Positions 25,781-34,562 are shown, numbered from the stretch's first letter. The stretch is 43,529 nt of DNA from Gemmatimonadota bacterium (GCA_023554245.1 JAMJQL010000057.1:1-43529); one strand, 5' to 3'. The notes: generated by a model from the sequence alone, not told the origin. Made by a program: numbers and translations.

Positions 25781-27022
25781 GTGACACAGGAGTCCGCGGA
25801 TACGGCGACGAGGAGAGGCACTTCGGGAGGATCCCCGCTGACCGGGTTGGCGGGACGAGCCGGCGACGATGTGCGGTCGGACCTGCGTGCCACCGCGCGA
25901 CTGACCGACTCCGGGGGGATCCGGCTGACGGTGCGCTCCCGGGTCGGCGGCCTGTACGGTCCCGCGATAGAGGCCGAGACGAGACGAGTGGCCGAGGCGC
26001 TGGGCGTGTCGAACGTGGAGATCGAGATCGACGATGCCGGCGCCATCGATCCGGTGATCGGTGCCCGCGTCGAGGCTGCGCTCAGGGCGGCCGGGGTGAA
26101 GGGTGGCGACGCACGTCCGGCCCGCAGGATCGATACGGGCGATCCCACTGACCGGGACCGGCTGCGCCGATCGCGGCTCTACCTGCCGGGAGACCAGCCG
26201 AAGCTGGCTCTCAACGCCGGACTTCACCGACCGGACGGAGTCATCCTCGACCTCGAGGACTCCGTGCACCCCGACCACAAGGCCGCGGCACGCCTGGTGG
26301 TTCGGAACCTCCTTCGTACCGTGGACTTCATGGGTGCCGAGCGGATGGTTCGCATCAACCCCCTGCCCCTGGGACTGGAGGATCTGGACGCGGTCGCTCC
26401 GGAAGCCGTGGATGTGATCCTGGTCCCGAAGGTGGAGGACCCCGAGACACTGCTGCTCGTGGACGAACGAATCCGGGCGAACACCGATCGTCCGGTCTGG
26501 CTGATGCCGATTCTCGAAACGGCAGTCGGGGTCGAGCGGGCGTTCGAGATCGCCTCGGCCGTGGACTCGATCGTGGCTCTCACGATCGGGCTCGAGGACT
26601 ACACGGCGGACCTGGGCGTGGCGAAAACGGTCGAGGGCTCGGAGTCGCTCTACGCCCGGATGCGGCTGGTGAACGCGGCCCGGGCGGCGGCTCGCCAGCC
26701 GATCGACTCGGTATTCGGCGACGTGGCCGATGAGGAAGGGCTCCGCGGCTGGGCCGTGCGCTCCCGCAGCCTCGGATTCGATGGAATGGGCTGTGTGCAC
26801 CCTCGCCAGATCAAGCCGATTCACGAGGCGTTCGCTCCATCGGAAGCAGACCTCGCCAGGGCACGGAGGATCGTGTCCGCATTCGAAGAGGCCGAAGAAC
26901 GCGGTCTCGGCGTCGTCAGTCTGGGCAGCAAGATGATCGATCCTCCCGTCGTTCGGCGTGCGTTACGCACGGTGGAGATCGCCAGGAGGACCGGACGGCT
27001 CGAGGAGGTCACCGATGACTGA
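25781..27022 (+). CDS. Citrate lyase-like CitD-CitE fusion (acyl carrier plus beta subunit)
   Basis: A 413-residue fusion. Residues 20-105 align with the citrate lyase acyl carrier CitD (LAG..., VRSRVGGLYGPAIEAE, IEIDDAGAIDPVIGARV). Residues 125-400 are a CitE/HpcH aldolase domain: LYLPGDQPKL, ILDLEDSVHP, MVRINP, a KVEDPE and ILETAVGVERAF motif, GLEDYTADLG. With a three-residue insertion, the serine that carries the prosthetic group in Klebsiella CitD aligns to Arg32; Ser33 is next to it. CitE-type domains cleave citryl or citramalyl thioesters to an acyl thioester and a 2-oxo acid. GTG 25781 has GGAGG six bases upstream. Its end overlaps citF-like by eight bases. Confidence 0.87.
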   Translation: MTQESADTATRRGTSGGSPLTGLAGRAGDDVRSDLRATARLTDSGGIRLTVRSRVGGLYGPAIEAETRRVAEALGVSNVEIEIDDAGAIDPVIGARVEAALRAAGVKGGDARPARRIDTGDPTDRDRLRRSRLYLPGDQPKLALNAGLHRPDGVILDLEDSVHPDHKAAARLVVRNLLRTVDFMGAERMVRINPLPLGLEDLDAVAPEAVDVILVPKVEDPETLLLVDERIRANTDRPVWLMPILETAVGVERAFEIASAVDSIVALTIGLEDYTADLGVAKTVEGSESLYARMRLVNAARAAARQPIDSVFGDVADEEGLRGWAVRSRSLGFDGMGCVHPRQIKPIHEAFAPSEADLARARRIVSAFEEAEERGLGVVSLGSKMIDPPVVRRALRTVEIARRTGRLEEVTDD

Positions 27023-28631
27023 TCGAAGCTCGGGACCGCCCCGGCTCGAAGCGGAGGCGTTTCACGTGAACGCGGCCGGTCGGCGGGTCCCCATGGACGT
27101 GAACGGTCACGTCGCGCTTCCCTTCGAAGGCGTCGGAATGCACCGGCCGGCAGGCCCGAAGCACGGACCGCCGATACGATCCTGCTCCGGGTATCCGGCG
27201 AATGGCGACAAGCGGGTTCCGGATCTGAAGACGGCCCTCGAGCGCTGCGGGCTGCGCGATGGCATGACGATCTCCAGCCATCACCACCTGCGGAACGGCG
27301 ATCGAGTGGCCCTGAAGGCGCTGAATGCGGCCGCCGAACTGGGAGCGCGGGATCTGATGTGGTTCCCCAGCGCCTCCTTTCCCTGCCACGAGCCGGTCAT
27401 CGACCTCATGGAGCAGGGCGTCGTACATCATATCGAAGGCTCGATGAACGGACCGCTCGGCGCCTACTGCTCCCGCGGTCGGATGTCGGGTCTGGGCGTG
27501 CTGCGCTCGCACGGCGGTCGCTGGCAGGCGATTCAGGACGGGGAAGTGCCGGTGGACATCGCCGTGATCGCGGCTCCCTCGGCGGATGCATTCGGGAACG
27601 CCAACGGTTCGCACGGGCCCTCCGCATGCGGCTCGCTCGGATTCGCTCTCGCCGACTCGATCTATGCCGACCACGTGATCGTGGTTACCGACAACCTGGT
27701 CGAGTTCCCGTGCGTCCCCTGGCAGATCCAGGGCAACAACGTGGACTTCGTCGTCGAAGTGGACTCGATCGGCGACCCTTCGAAGATCGTGTCGGGCACC
27801 ACGCAGATCACCCGCAGTCCGGACCGGCTGCTGATTGCCGAATACGTCGCTCGCTTCCTGCGCGATGCGGGCATCGTTCGTGACGGGTTTTCGTTCCAGG
27901 CGGGAGCGGGAGGCATCGCTCTGGCGTTCGTCGGTTTCATCCGCGAGATCATGCGGGAGCAGGGGGTAAAGGCGAGATTCGTCCGGGGAGGATCGACCAG
28001 CTACCTCGTCGAACTGCTCGAGGAGGGTCTCACCGACTACATCCTCGACGGACAGACGTTCGACCTCGCCGCGGTCGAGTCGATCGCGACGAACCCGCAT
28101 CACCTTCCGACCTCTCCTTTCACGTCCTACAACTGGCATGGTAAGGGCAATTTCGCTTCGATGGTGGACGCCGTGGTGCTCGGCGCGACCGAAGTGGATG
28201 TCGCATTCAACGCCAATGTCGTGACGCACTCCGACGGGATGCTGCTGCACGGGATCGGCGGGTGGCAGAACTGTCTCGCCGCCGGTTGCACGATCCTCGC
28301 GCTTCCGGCGTTCCGGGATCGGATTCCGGTTGTCGTGGACGAGGTCACGACCCTGACCGGACCCGGCGAGCTGATCGACGTCGTGGTCACCGAGCGTGGA
28401 ATCGCTGTGAATCCGCGTCGCACGGATCTTCTCGACGTTCTGCAGCAGAACGACACCGACCTCCCGATTAGACCGATCGAGGAGATCAAGGCGGAGATCG
28501 AGCAGCTGGTCGGCGGACCGCCACGGAAACCCGAACTCATCGATCAGCCGGTCGCAGTCGTGAAGTGGGTCGATGGCACGGTGCTCGATACCGTGTGGCA
28601 GGTGCCCGACGCGCCCGGGCTCGGCGGGTAG
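27015..28631 (+). CDS. citF: Citrate lyase alpha subunit-like CoA/ACP transferase (CitF)
   Basis: A 538-residue protein of the CitF family, which swaps the acetyl on the acyl carrier (or CoA) for citrate. ISSHHHLRNGDRV near residue 92, the tandem CoA-transferase-like halves, GNANGSHGPSACGSLG and the C-terminal LTGPGELIDVVVTERGIAVNP (in part) are recognisable. ATG 27015 is chosen because AGGAGG lies six bases before it, inside the end of the CitD-CitE gene. In the usual enzyme CitF works with CitD and CitE; here both partners are one chain. No CitC, CitX or CitG for making and loading the prosthetic group is in the window. Confidence 0.92.
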   Translation: MTDRSSGPPRLEAEAFHVNAAGRRVPMDVNGHVALPFEGVGMHRPAGPKHGPPIRSCSGYPANGDKRVPDLKTALERCGLRDGMTISSHHHLRNGDRVALKALNAAAELGARDLMWFPSASFPCHEPVIDLMEQGVVHHIEGSMNGPLGAYCSRGRMSGLGVLRSHGGRWQAIQDGEVPVDIAVIAAPSADAFGNANGSHGPSACGSLGFALADSIYADHVIVVTDNLVEFPCVPWQIQGNNVDFVVEVDSIGDPSKIVSGTTQITRSPDRLLIAEYVARFLRDAGIVRDGFSFQAGAGGIALAFVGFIREIMREQGVKARFVRGGSTSYLVELLEEGLTDYILDGQTFDLAAVESIATNPHHLPTSPFTSYNWHGKGNFASMVDAVVLGATEVDVAFNANVVTHSDGMLLHGIGGWQNCLAAGCTILALPAFRDRIPVVVDEVTTLTGPGELIDVVVTERGIAVNPRRTDLLDVLQQNDTDLPIRPIEEIKAEIEQLVGGPPRKPELIDQPVAVVKWVDGTVLDTVWQVPDAPGLGG

Positions 28632-28639
28632 GACAGCCG

Positions 28640-30091
28640 TTGCTTCCGCGCCCGAATTCGAAGGCCGTCGATCGGCGAGAGCGGCTGAAGATTCCCGAGT
28701 CCGAGCCGCCGCGGCGCCCCCCGGAGGAACGGGTCGCCGACTTCGCCGAGCCCTGGGCGCCAATCGGGCTCGAGTGGGCGAAGCTGGCGGCACGAAGGTG
28801 CATCCAGTGCCCGTCGGCCCCATGCGTCAAGGCCTGTCCTCTGGGGAACGACATCCCCTACGCCCTCTGGCAGCTCGAGCATGGGGATGTCGTCGCGGCC
28901 TCACGCCTGTTTCACGCAACCAGCTCGATGCCGGGCATCTGCGGGAGGATCTGCCCTCAGACCGAACTGTGCGAGGGCGCCTGCGTTTACATCAAGCAGG
29001 ACCGTGTTCCCGTCCCGATCGGCCGGCTCGAGGCGTGGGTCACCGATCGTGCGGCCGAAATCGGTTCGATCCCGCGATCGCCACCGTCGAGGCCCACTGG
29101 TCGACAGGTCGCGGTCGTCGGTGCGGGCCCCGCCGGCATCACCGCCGCCGAGCGTCTGGTCGGGCAAGGCCACGAGGTCAGTATGTTCGACGCCTGGCCG
29201 GCAGCCGGTGGACTCCTGCTGTACGGGATTCCCGGCTTCAAGCTTTCCCCCGACCGGGTTCGGGAGAGAGTTCGCCGGATCGGAGAGCTGGGAATCAGAC
29301 TGTTTCCGGAGACCCGGATCGGGACCGGTCTGACGGTCGACGATCTCGTGGACAGGGGATTCGATGCCGTGCTGCTCGCGATCGGGGCCGGGATCGGGAG
29401 ACCTCTGGCCGTGGAGGGTGCCGGGCTCGGTGGCGTCCACCAGGCCACGCCATTCCTGGTTCGCTCTCACACCCCGCCGGAGCTGCTGCCCGAGGGAACG
29501 ACGCCGCTGACCGAAATCGGAGCCCGGGTCGCCGTAATCGGTGGTGGCGACACGGCCATGGATTGTGTTCGAACAGCGCTGCGCCTGGGTGCGCAGGAGG
29601 CGACCGTCTGGTATCGGCGAACAGAGGCGGAAATGCCAGGGAACCCGCGCGATCGGAAGCTGGCGGTAATGGAAGGAGCCCGTTTCGAGTGGCTGGCAAC
29701 CCCGCTCGGACTCGAGGGGGACGCCCGCGGCCGGGTCCACTCGCTGCGGCTCGTCCGGATGGAACTCGGTGATCCGGATGCGTCGGGTCGGCGCAGCCCC
29801 GTCGCCCTTCCCGATTCCGAATTCGAAGTCCCGGTGGACGACGTGATTCTCGCGCTCGGATATCTGCCGGACGAGGGATTCGTGGGTCGGATCGCGGGCC
29901 TGGATACCGAGCCAGATGGAAGAATCCGGGTCGATCCCGCCACCGGCGAGACCAGCCGCCCCGGAATCTACGCCGCCGGTGACGATGTCCTCGGGCCTGC
30001 ACTCGTCGTGGACGCGGTGGCTCACGGTATCAGGGCTGCCAATGCGATCCACGAGTTTCTCTCTTCCGGCGGCTCGGCCGCGAACCGGTGA
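28640..30091 (+). CDS. GltD/NfnB-like NADPH-dependent FAD and iron-sulfur oxidoreductase
   Basis: A 483-residue flavoprotein like the glutamate synthase small subunit. The N-terminal Cys-rich part (CIQCPSAPCVKACP and CGRICPQTELCEGAC) binds two [4Fe-4S] clusters. An FAD motif VGAGPAGITAAE follows near residue 160, then GIPGFKL, and an NAD(P)H motif VIGGGDTAMDC whose partner loop ends YRRTEAEMP; the Arg pair favours NADPH. No glutamate synthase large subunit is here, so it probably links NADPH to ferredoxin used by the Ior proteins. The start is taken as TTG 28640, six bases after AGGA and eight after the citF stop. Its stop overlaps the butyrate kinase start (GTGA). Confidence 0.88.
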   Translation: MLPRPNSKAVDRRERLKIPESEPPRRPPEERVADFAEPWAPIGLEWAKLAARRCIQCPSAPCVKACPLGNDIPYALWQLEHGDVVAASRLFHATSSMPGICGRICPQTELCEGACVYIKQDRVPVPIGRLEAWVTDRAAEIGSIPRSPPSRPTGRQVAVVGAGPAGITAAERLVGQGHEVSMFDAWPAAGGLLLYGIPGFKLSPDRVRERVRRIGELGIRLFPETRIGTGLTVDDLVDRGFDAVLLAIGAGIGRPLAVEGAGLGGVHQATPFLVRSHTPPELLPEGTTPLTEIGARVAVIGGGDTAMDCVRTALRLGAQEATVWYRRTEAEMPGNPRDRKLAVMEGARFEWLATPLGLEGDARGRVHSLRLVRMELGDPDASGRRSPVALPDSEFEVPVDDVILALGYLPDEGFVGRIAGLDTEPDGRIRVDPATGETSRPGIYAAGDDVLGPALVVDAVAHGIRAANAIHEFLSSGGSAANR

Positions 30092-31146
30092 ATCCTCTAC
30101 CGCGCATACTGGCCGTCAATCCGGGCTCCACCAGCACTCGCGTGGCGCTCTTCGAAGGAGATCGATGCCTGCTCGAGGAGGAGCTGCGCCATGATGTGGG
30201 CGGGTCTTCGTTCGATGCAGCAGAGCTCCAGCGCCGGCTCGAGGTCATTCGTTCCCTTCTCGCGGCACACCACGTCGACGTGACCGCGCTGGATGCGGTC
30301 GTCGGGCGAGGCGGGCTGCTGCGCCCCGTCGCCGGAGGCGTGTACCGGATCAACGACTCGCTTCTGCGTGATGCCGAGCGCGGAGTCCAGGGCCGGCATC
30401 CGGCCAATCTCGGTGCGCGAATGGCAGTCGAGCTGGCAGTCGATTCGGGTGCCCCGGCTTTCGTGGTAGATCCGGTGAGCGTCGACGAATTCGATGACCT
30501 CGCTCGCGTATCGGGACTGGCCGGAATCGAACGACGGAGCCTGTCGCACGCTCTGAGCGTCCGCGCCGCCGTCCGCGCCCTCGCCGCGGACCTGGACCGG
30601 CCGTGGCGGGAGGTCCGCGCAGTGGTGGCGCATCTGGGAGGAGGGATCTCGGTCTGTCCCGTTCGGGACGGTCGAATCGTGGATGCCAACAATGCGATCA
30701 GCGAGGGTCCGTTCTCCCCCCAGCGTTCCGGCGGCCTGCCCATACAGGAACTCCTCGATCTCGTATATTCGGGGCGACACTCGGAAGCGGAGATCCGGAA
30801 GCTTACCGTGGGAGAGGGAGGACTCCGCAGTTATCTGGGTACCGATGACGCCACCGAGGTGGAGCGGAGGATCGCCTCCGGCGATGAGCGGGCGGAACTG
30901 CATTATCGGGCCCTGGCCTATCAGGTGGCTAAGGAGATCGGTGCCATGGCGACCGTCCTCGAGGGCCGGCTGGACGCGATCATCCTGACCGGAGGTCTGG
31001 CTCGATCCGAGCCGCTGGTTCGCTGGATCAGCAGGCGGGTCGAGCATCTCGCACCGGTTCGAGTTCGAGGAACCGGCGAAATGGAAGCTCTCGCGGCAGG
31101 CGTCGTCTCGGCACTCAGGGGCGAGGAACCGGTCCTGGATTACTAG
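30088..31146 (+). CDS. buk: Butyrate kinase-like acyl kinase
   Basis: Makes ATP from an acyl phosphate. The 352-residue protein belongs to the acetate/butyrate kinase family and the Buk branch: ILAVNPGSTSTR at the start for phosphate binding, VVGRGGLLRPV near residue 70, RHPANLGARMA, AHLGGGISV and the ILTGGLARSE glycine motif near residue 300. Branched-chain acyl substrates are common in this branch, so the name does not fix the chain. Start is GTG 30088 in a GTGA overlap with the preceding oxidoreductase. It pairs with the phosphate acyltransferase at the operon end. Confidence 0.93.
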   Translation: MNPLPRILAVNPGSTSTRVALFEGDRCLLEEELRHDVGGSSFDAAELQRRLEVIRSLLAAHHVDVTALDAVVGRGGLLRPVAGGVYRINDSLLRDAERGVQGRHPANLGARMAVELAVDSGAPAFVVDPVSVDEFDDLARVSGLAGIERRSLSHALSVRAAVRALAADLDRPWREVRAVVAHLGGGISVCPVRDGRIVDANNAISEGPFSPQRSGGLPIQELLDLVYSGRHSEAEIRKLTVGEGGLRSYLGTDDATEVERRIASGDERAELHYRALAYQVAKEIGAMATVLEGRLDAIILTGGLARSEPLVRWISRRVEHLAPVRVRGTGEMEALAAGVVSALRGEEPVLDY

Positions 31147-31180
31147 CCGGGTGATGGATTCAGGAGTGAGGCACGACCGG

Positions 31181-32980
31181 ATGGCGAACAGAATCCTGCT
31201 TTCGGGCAACGAGGCGATCGCGGAGGGAGCGCTGGAGGCGGGCGCTCACTTCGCCGCCGCGTATCCGGGCACACCGAGCACCGAGATTCTCGAGACGCTC
31301 TCGCGGCGCGGAGGCATCCGTGCCGAGTGGGCGCCGAACGAGAAGGTGGCGTACGAAACGGCCTATGGCGCTTCGCTGGGTGGCGCGCGGGCGCTGGTGG
31401 CCATGAAGCACGTCGTCGTGAACGTCGCCGCCGACCCGCTGTTCAGCTCGTCCTACGCCGGCGTCAATGGCGGCCTCGTGCTGGTATCGGCGGACGATCC
31501 GGCCATGCACTCGTCCCAGAACGAACAGGACAACCGGCAGCTGGCACGCGCGGCGAAGATCCCTGTCATCGAGCCGTCCGACAGCCAGGAGGCGAAGGAC
31601 TTCACCCGGATAGCGTTCGAGATCTCGGAGCGATTCGACACTCCCGTGATGCTTCGCGTCACGACCCGGATCTGCCACTCCATGTCTCCCGTCGCCGTCA
31701 CGCGGGGCACGACCTGGCCCATGGCCCGGATTCCCGACTATTCCCGGAATTTCCATAAACACGTCCTGCTGCCTGCCAATGCGCGACCCCGCCACGACTT
31801 CGTCGAGTCCCGCATGGTGGAACTCGAAGAGTACGCTGCGTCGAATCGGGATCTGAACCGGATCGAGTGGGGCGATCGAACCGTCGGCGTGGTCACGGGT
31901 GGCGTCGCCTACCAGTACTTACGCGAGGTGTTGCCCGGCGCCTCAGTTCTCAAGCTGGGGATGCCCTGGCCACTGCCGCGGGCGCTGGTGAGGGAGCTCG
32001 CCGCCGGGGTCGACGAACTCTACGTGGTCGAGGAACTGGACCCGTTCATCGAGACGGAGGTGCGGGCGCTCGGAGTCCAGGTACTCGGAAAGGAGATCTT
32101 CCCGCTTACCGGCGAGCTGAATCCGGACGTGGTGGCGCGCGGATTCGAGCTCTCCGGAAACGGTACCGCGACCGAGCCCGGCGACGTCCGGCAGAAGAAC
32201 GCGGCTCCTGCTGCGATCCCACCGCGGCCTCCCGTACTCTGCGCCGGCTGCGGCCACCGTGGAGTCTTCTTCACGCTTTCGAAGATGGGCCTGATCGTAA
32301 CGGGCGACATCGGTTGCTACACGCTCGGGGCGCTCCACCCGCTCGAGTCGATGGACGCCTGTCTGTGCATGGGCGCCAGCATAGGCATGGCGCACGGAAT
32401 GGAGGCTGCCCTCCGCGCGGCCGGCGACGAGCGCCGGGTCGTAGGTGTCATCGGAGACTCGACGTTCATGCACTCGGGCATTACCGGGCTGATCAACACG
32501 GTTTACAACGGGGGTTCGAGCACGGTGCTCGTACTCGACAATGGCACGACCGCGATGACCGGCCACCAGGACCATCCGGGAACCGGGGTGACGGCCACTG
32601 GCGAACGGGGCCAGCAGGTAGACATCGAAGCGGTCTGCAGGGCAGTCGGAGTGAGACGGGTACGAGACGTGGATCCTTACGACATCGCGGCATTGGAGGC
32701 CGCGCTGAACGAGGAGCTGGACACCCCCGAGCCTTCTGTGATCATCTGCCGGGCCGCATGTCGGCTCGTGGATCGAACCCCGATCGCTCCCTCCGTGCGG
32801 CTGGAGATCGAGTGTCCGGGATGCGGGACCTGTTTCGAACTCGGGTGCCCGGCGATCGACGACCGCGATGGCGTGGCCGTGATCGACGCTGCAGCCTGCT
32901 GCGGCTGCGGGCTCTGCGTCCAGGTCTGCCCTTTCTGTGGACTCAGGATCGAAGGACACGAGCCAGCTGGGGTCCCGTGA
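31181..32980 (+). CDS. iorA: Indolepyruvate:ferredoxin oxidoreductase-type alpha subunit IorA
   Basis: TPP and iron-sulfur enzyme that oxidatively decarboxylates a 2-oxo acid to an acyl-CoA, reducing ferredoxin. The 599-residue protein opens with SGNEAIAEGALEAG and YPGTPSTEI, as Ior does. The TPP domain has CAGCGHRG, GDIGCYTLGA, GDSTFMHSG and DNGTTAMTGHQDHPGTG. The C-terminus has eight Cys in two ferredoxin-type motifs (CPGCGTCFELGCP, CCGCGLCVQVCP). ATG 31181 is preferred because Ior begins just there and GAGG lies nine bases upstream; a GTG at 31151 would add ten residues. Classic Ior prefers aryl pyruvates, but here the neighbours suggest another 2-oxo acid. Confidence 0.93.
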   Translation: MANRILLSGNEAIAEGALEAGAHFAAAYPGTPSTEILETLSRRGGIRAEWAPNEKVAYETAYGASLGGARALVAMKHVVVNVAADPLFSSSYAGVNGGLVLVSADDPAMHSSQNEQDNRQLARAAKIPVIEPSDSQEAKDFTRIAFEISERFDTPVMLRVTTRICHSMSPVAVTRGTTWPMARIPDYSRNFHKHVLLPANARPRHDFVESRMVELEEYAASNRDLNRIEWGDRTVGVVTGGVAYQYLREVLPGASVLKLGMPWPLPRALVRELAAGVDELYVVEELDPFIETEVRALGVQVLGKEIFPLTGELNPDVVARGFELSGNGTATEPGDVRQKNAAPAAIPPRPPVLCAGCGHRGVFFTLSKMGLIVTGDIGCYTLGALHPLESMDACLCMGASIGMAHGMEAALRAAGDERRVVGVIGDSTFMHSGITGLINTVYNGGSSTVLVLDNGTTAMTGHQDHPGTGVTATGERGQQVDIEAVCRAVGVRRVRDVDPYDIAALEAALNEELDTPEPSVIICRAACRLVDRTPIAPSVRLEIECPGCGTCFELGCPAIDDRDGVAVIDAAACCGCGLCVQVCPFCGLRIEGHEPAGVP

Positions 32981-33609
32981 GCGGTACTCGCGATCTGAAT
33001 CGGGGTCTGGAGCGTGACGGGGCACGTGTCCGGAATCTCGTACTGGCGGGAGTGGGGGGACATGGCGTCCTCGCGCTGAGCAGGGTCATCGCCGAAGGAG
33101 CCCTCGCCGCCGGCTTCGATGTACGAAAGAGCGAGATTCACGGGATGTCCCAGCGTGGCGGCAGCGTGCTGAGTGAGGTCCGCTACGGCTCCTCCGTGAA
33201 TTCGCCCCTGATCCCGGACGGTGCGGCCGATCTCCTCATCTCTCTCGAGCTGCTCGAAGCGCTGCGCCACCTTCACAGGCTGAAGACCGATGGTATCCTG
33301 CTCGTGAACGAGCAGCGGATAACCCCGGCCCCGGCCGGGTCCGGGCCCGTCCTCTATCCGGAAGACGTGCTCGATCGGATTCTCGACCCATTTCCGGAAG
33401 CTCGGATTCTGCCGGCTCACGACATGGCCACGGAGCTCGGCGAGTCCAGGGCCGCCAACATGGTCATGCTCGGGGCCTTCGCAGCGTGTACGGAGGACAT
33501 CCCGATACACGGCTGGGAAGAAGTCATCGAGTCGGCGTTTCGTTCGGATCTCGTTCCCGTGAACCTCGCGGCCTTTCGAGCCGGACTCTCCTTGGCGAGC
33601 GCCTGGTGA
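32977..33609 (+). CDS. iorB: Indolepyruvate:ferredoxin oxidoreductase-type beta subunit IorB
   Basis: The 210-residue partner of IorA, from the pyruvate:ferredoxin oxidoreductase gamma-domain family. VLAGVGGHGVLALSRVIAEGA, then KSEIHGMSQRGGSVLSEVRYG near residues 50-70, are signature motifs. It starts with a GTG that overlaps the iorA stop by four bases and ends in the same kind of overlap with the next gene, so both Ior subunits and the acyltransferase are translationally coupled. The first 18 residues before the Rossmann start are not conserved, but no other start is available. Confidence 0.92.
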   Translation: MSGTRDLNRGLERDGARVRNLVLAGVGGHGVLALSRVIAEGALAAGFDVRKSEIHGMSQRGGSVLSEVRYGSSVNSPLIPDGAADLLISLELLEALRHLHRLKTDGILLVNEQRITPAPAGSGPVLYPEDVLDRILDPFPEARILPAHDMATELGESRAANMVMLGAFAACTEDIPIHGWEEVIESAFRSDLVPVNLAAFRAGLSLASAW

Positions 33610-34547
33610 TCCGCGAGTCGAAGTCGGTGCCGATCAGATCCCTCGCACAACTGCGAGAGGCGGCCGCGGCGGCACCACGCCGCCGGGTCGCGGTGGCATG
33701 GGCGACAGGAGGGGCAACCCTTGAAGCGTCGGCACTCGCTCGTGAAACGGGGTTCGCGGATCCGGTGCTCGTGGGGCCGGAGCCGGAGATTCGGAGCTCG
33801 CTCCAGCAGCTGGGATTCGATTCCGCGGAATTCGAGATTCACGCATCGCCGGATCCGGCTTCGGCAGCCGCGACCTGCGTGTCACTTATACGGTCCGGAG
33901 AGGCGGGTATTCTGCTCAAAGGTGCGCTTCCGACCGCGGAGCTCATGCGGGCCGTGCTCGACCAGAAAACGGGGCTCCGGGCCAGTCGGCTGCTCAGCGA
34001 CGTATTCCTGTTCGACTTTCTCAGGGGCGCGGCATCCCGAATCGTAGGAATCACGGACGGCGGAGTGGTTCCACGACCGGACTTCGAGCAGAAGGAGCGC
34101 ATTCTCAGAAACGCCGTCGAAGCTTTTCATGCTCTGGGCGTGAACCGTCCTGCCGTGGCGGTGCTCGCGGCGGTCGAGACCGTGACCGAGGCGTTTCCCT
34201 CGACGCGAGATGCGGCCAGGCTGGCTGCACTGGTCTCCGACCACGCCGATAGCGGCTGCGAGGTGGATGGGCCGCTCGCCGTAGACCTGGCGCTCTCATC
34301 CGAGGCAGCAGCCATGAAGGGCGTCGATTCGCCGATAGCGGGCAAGGCGGACATTCTGCTGTTTCCCGACCTCGAATCGGCAAACATGTCGGCCAAGTCG
34401 GTGGAATACGTCGCAGGTCTCGAGCCGGCACATTGCGTGGTGGGCGCGCGGGCGCCGGTGCTCATTCCCTCCCGATCCGAGTCGGCCGGGGCCCGCCTGT
34501 CATCGATCGCGTTCGGGGCGTTGCTCGCAGGACAGTCGGGCTGCTGA
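33606..34547 (+). CDS. ptb: Phosphate acetyl/butyryltransferase-family enzyme (Ptb-like)
   Basis: Converts an acyl-CoA and phosphate to an acyl phosphate, the substrate of the butyrate kinase in the same operon. The 313-residue protein fits the Ptb branch (about 300 residues): LLKGALPTAELMRAVLD near residue 100, TDGGVVPRPDFEQKERILRN near 155, and a late ESANMSAKSVEY segment that binds phosphate/CoA. GTG 33606 overlaps the iorB stop (GTGA). Last gene of the operon; it converges with the metallo-beta-lactamase-fold gene, stops 15 bases apart, with a weak 5-bp CTGAG/CTCAG stem there. Confidence 0.92.
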   Translation: MIRESKSVPIRSLAQLREAAAAAPRRRVAVAWATGGATLEASALARETGFADPVLVGPEPEIRSSLQQLGFDSAEFEIHASPDPASAAATCVSLIRSGEAGILLKGALPTAELMRAVLDQKTGLRASRLLSDVFLFDFLRGAASRIVGITDGGVVPRPDFEQKERILRNAVEAFHALGVNRPAVAVLAAVETVTEAFPSTRDAARLAALVSDHADSGCEVDGPLAVDLALSSEAAAMKGVDSPIAGKADILLFPDLESANMSAKSVEYVAGLEPAHCVVGARAPVLIPSRSESAGARLSSIAFGALLAGQSGC

Positions 34548-34562
34548 GCTGAGCCGTGAGAC

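Noticed and set aside
27009-28823. 604-codon minus-strand frame opposite citF
   Set aside because: Low-complexity composition with no recognisable motif; a shadow of the citF frame.
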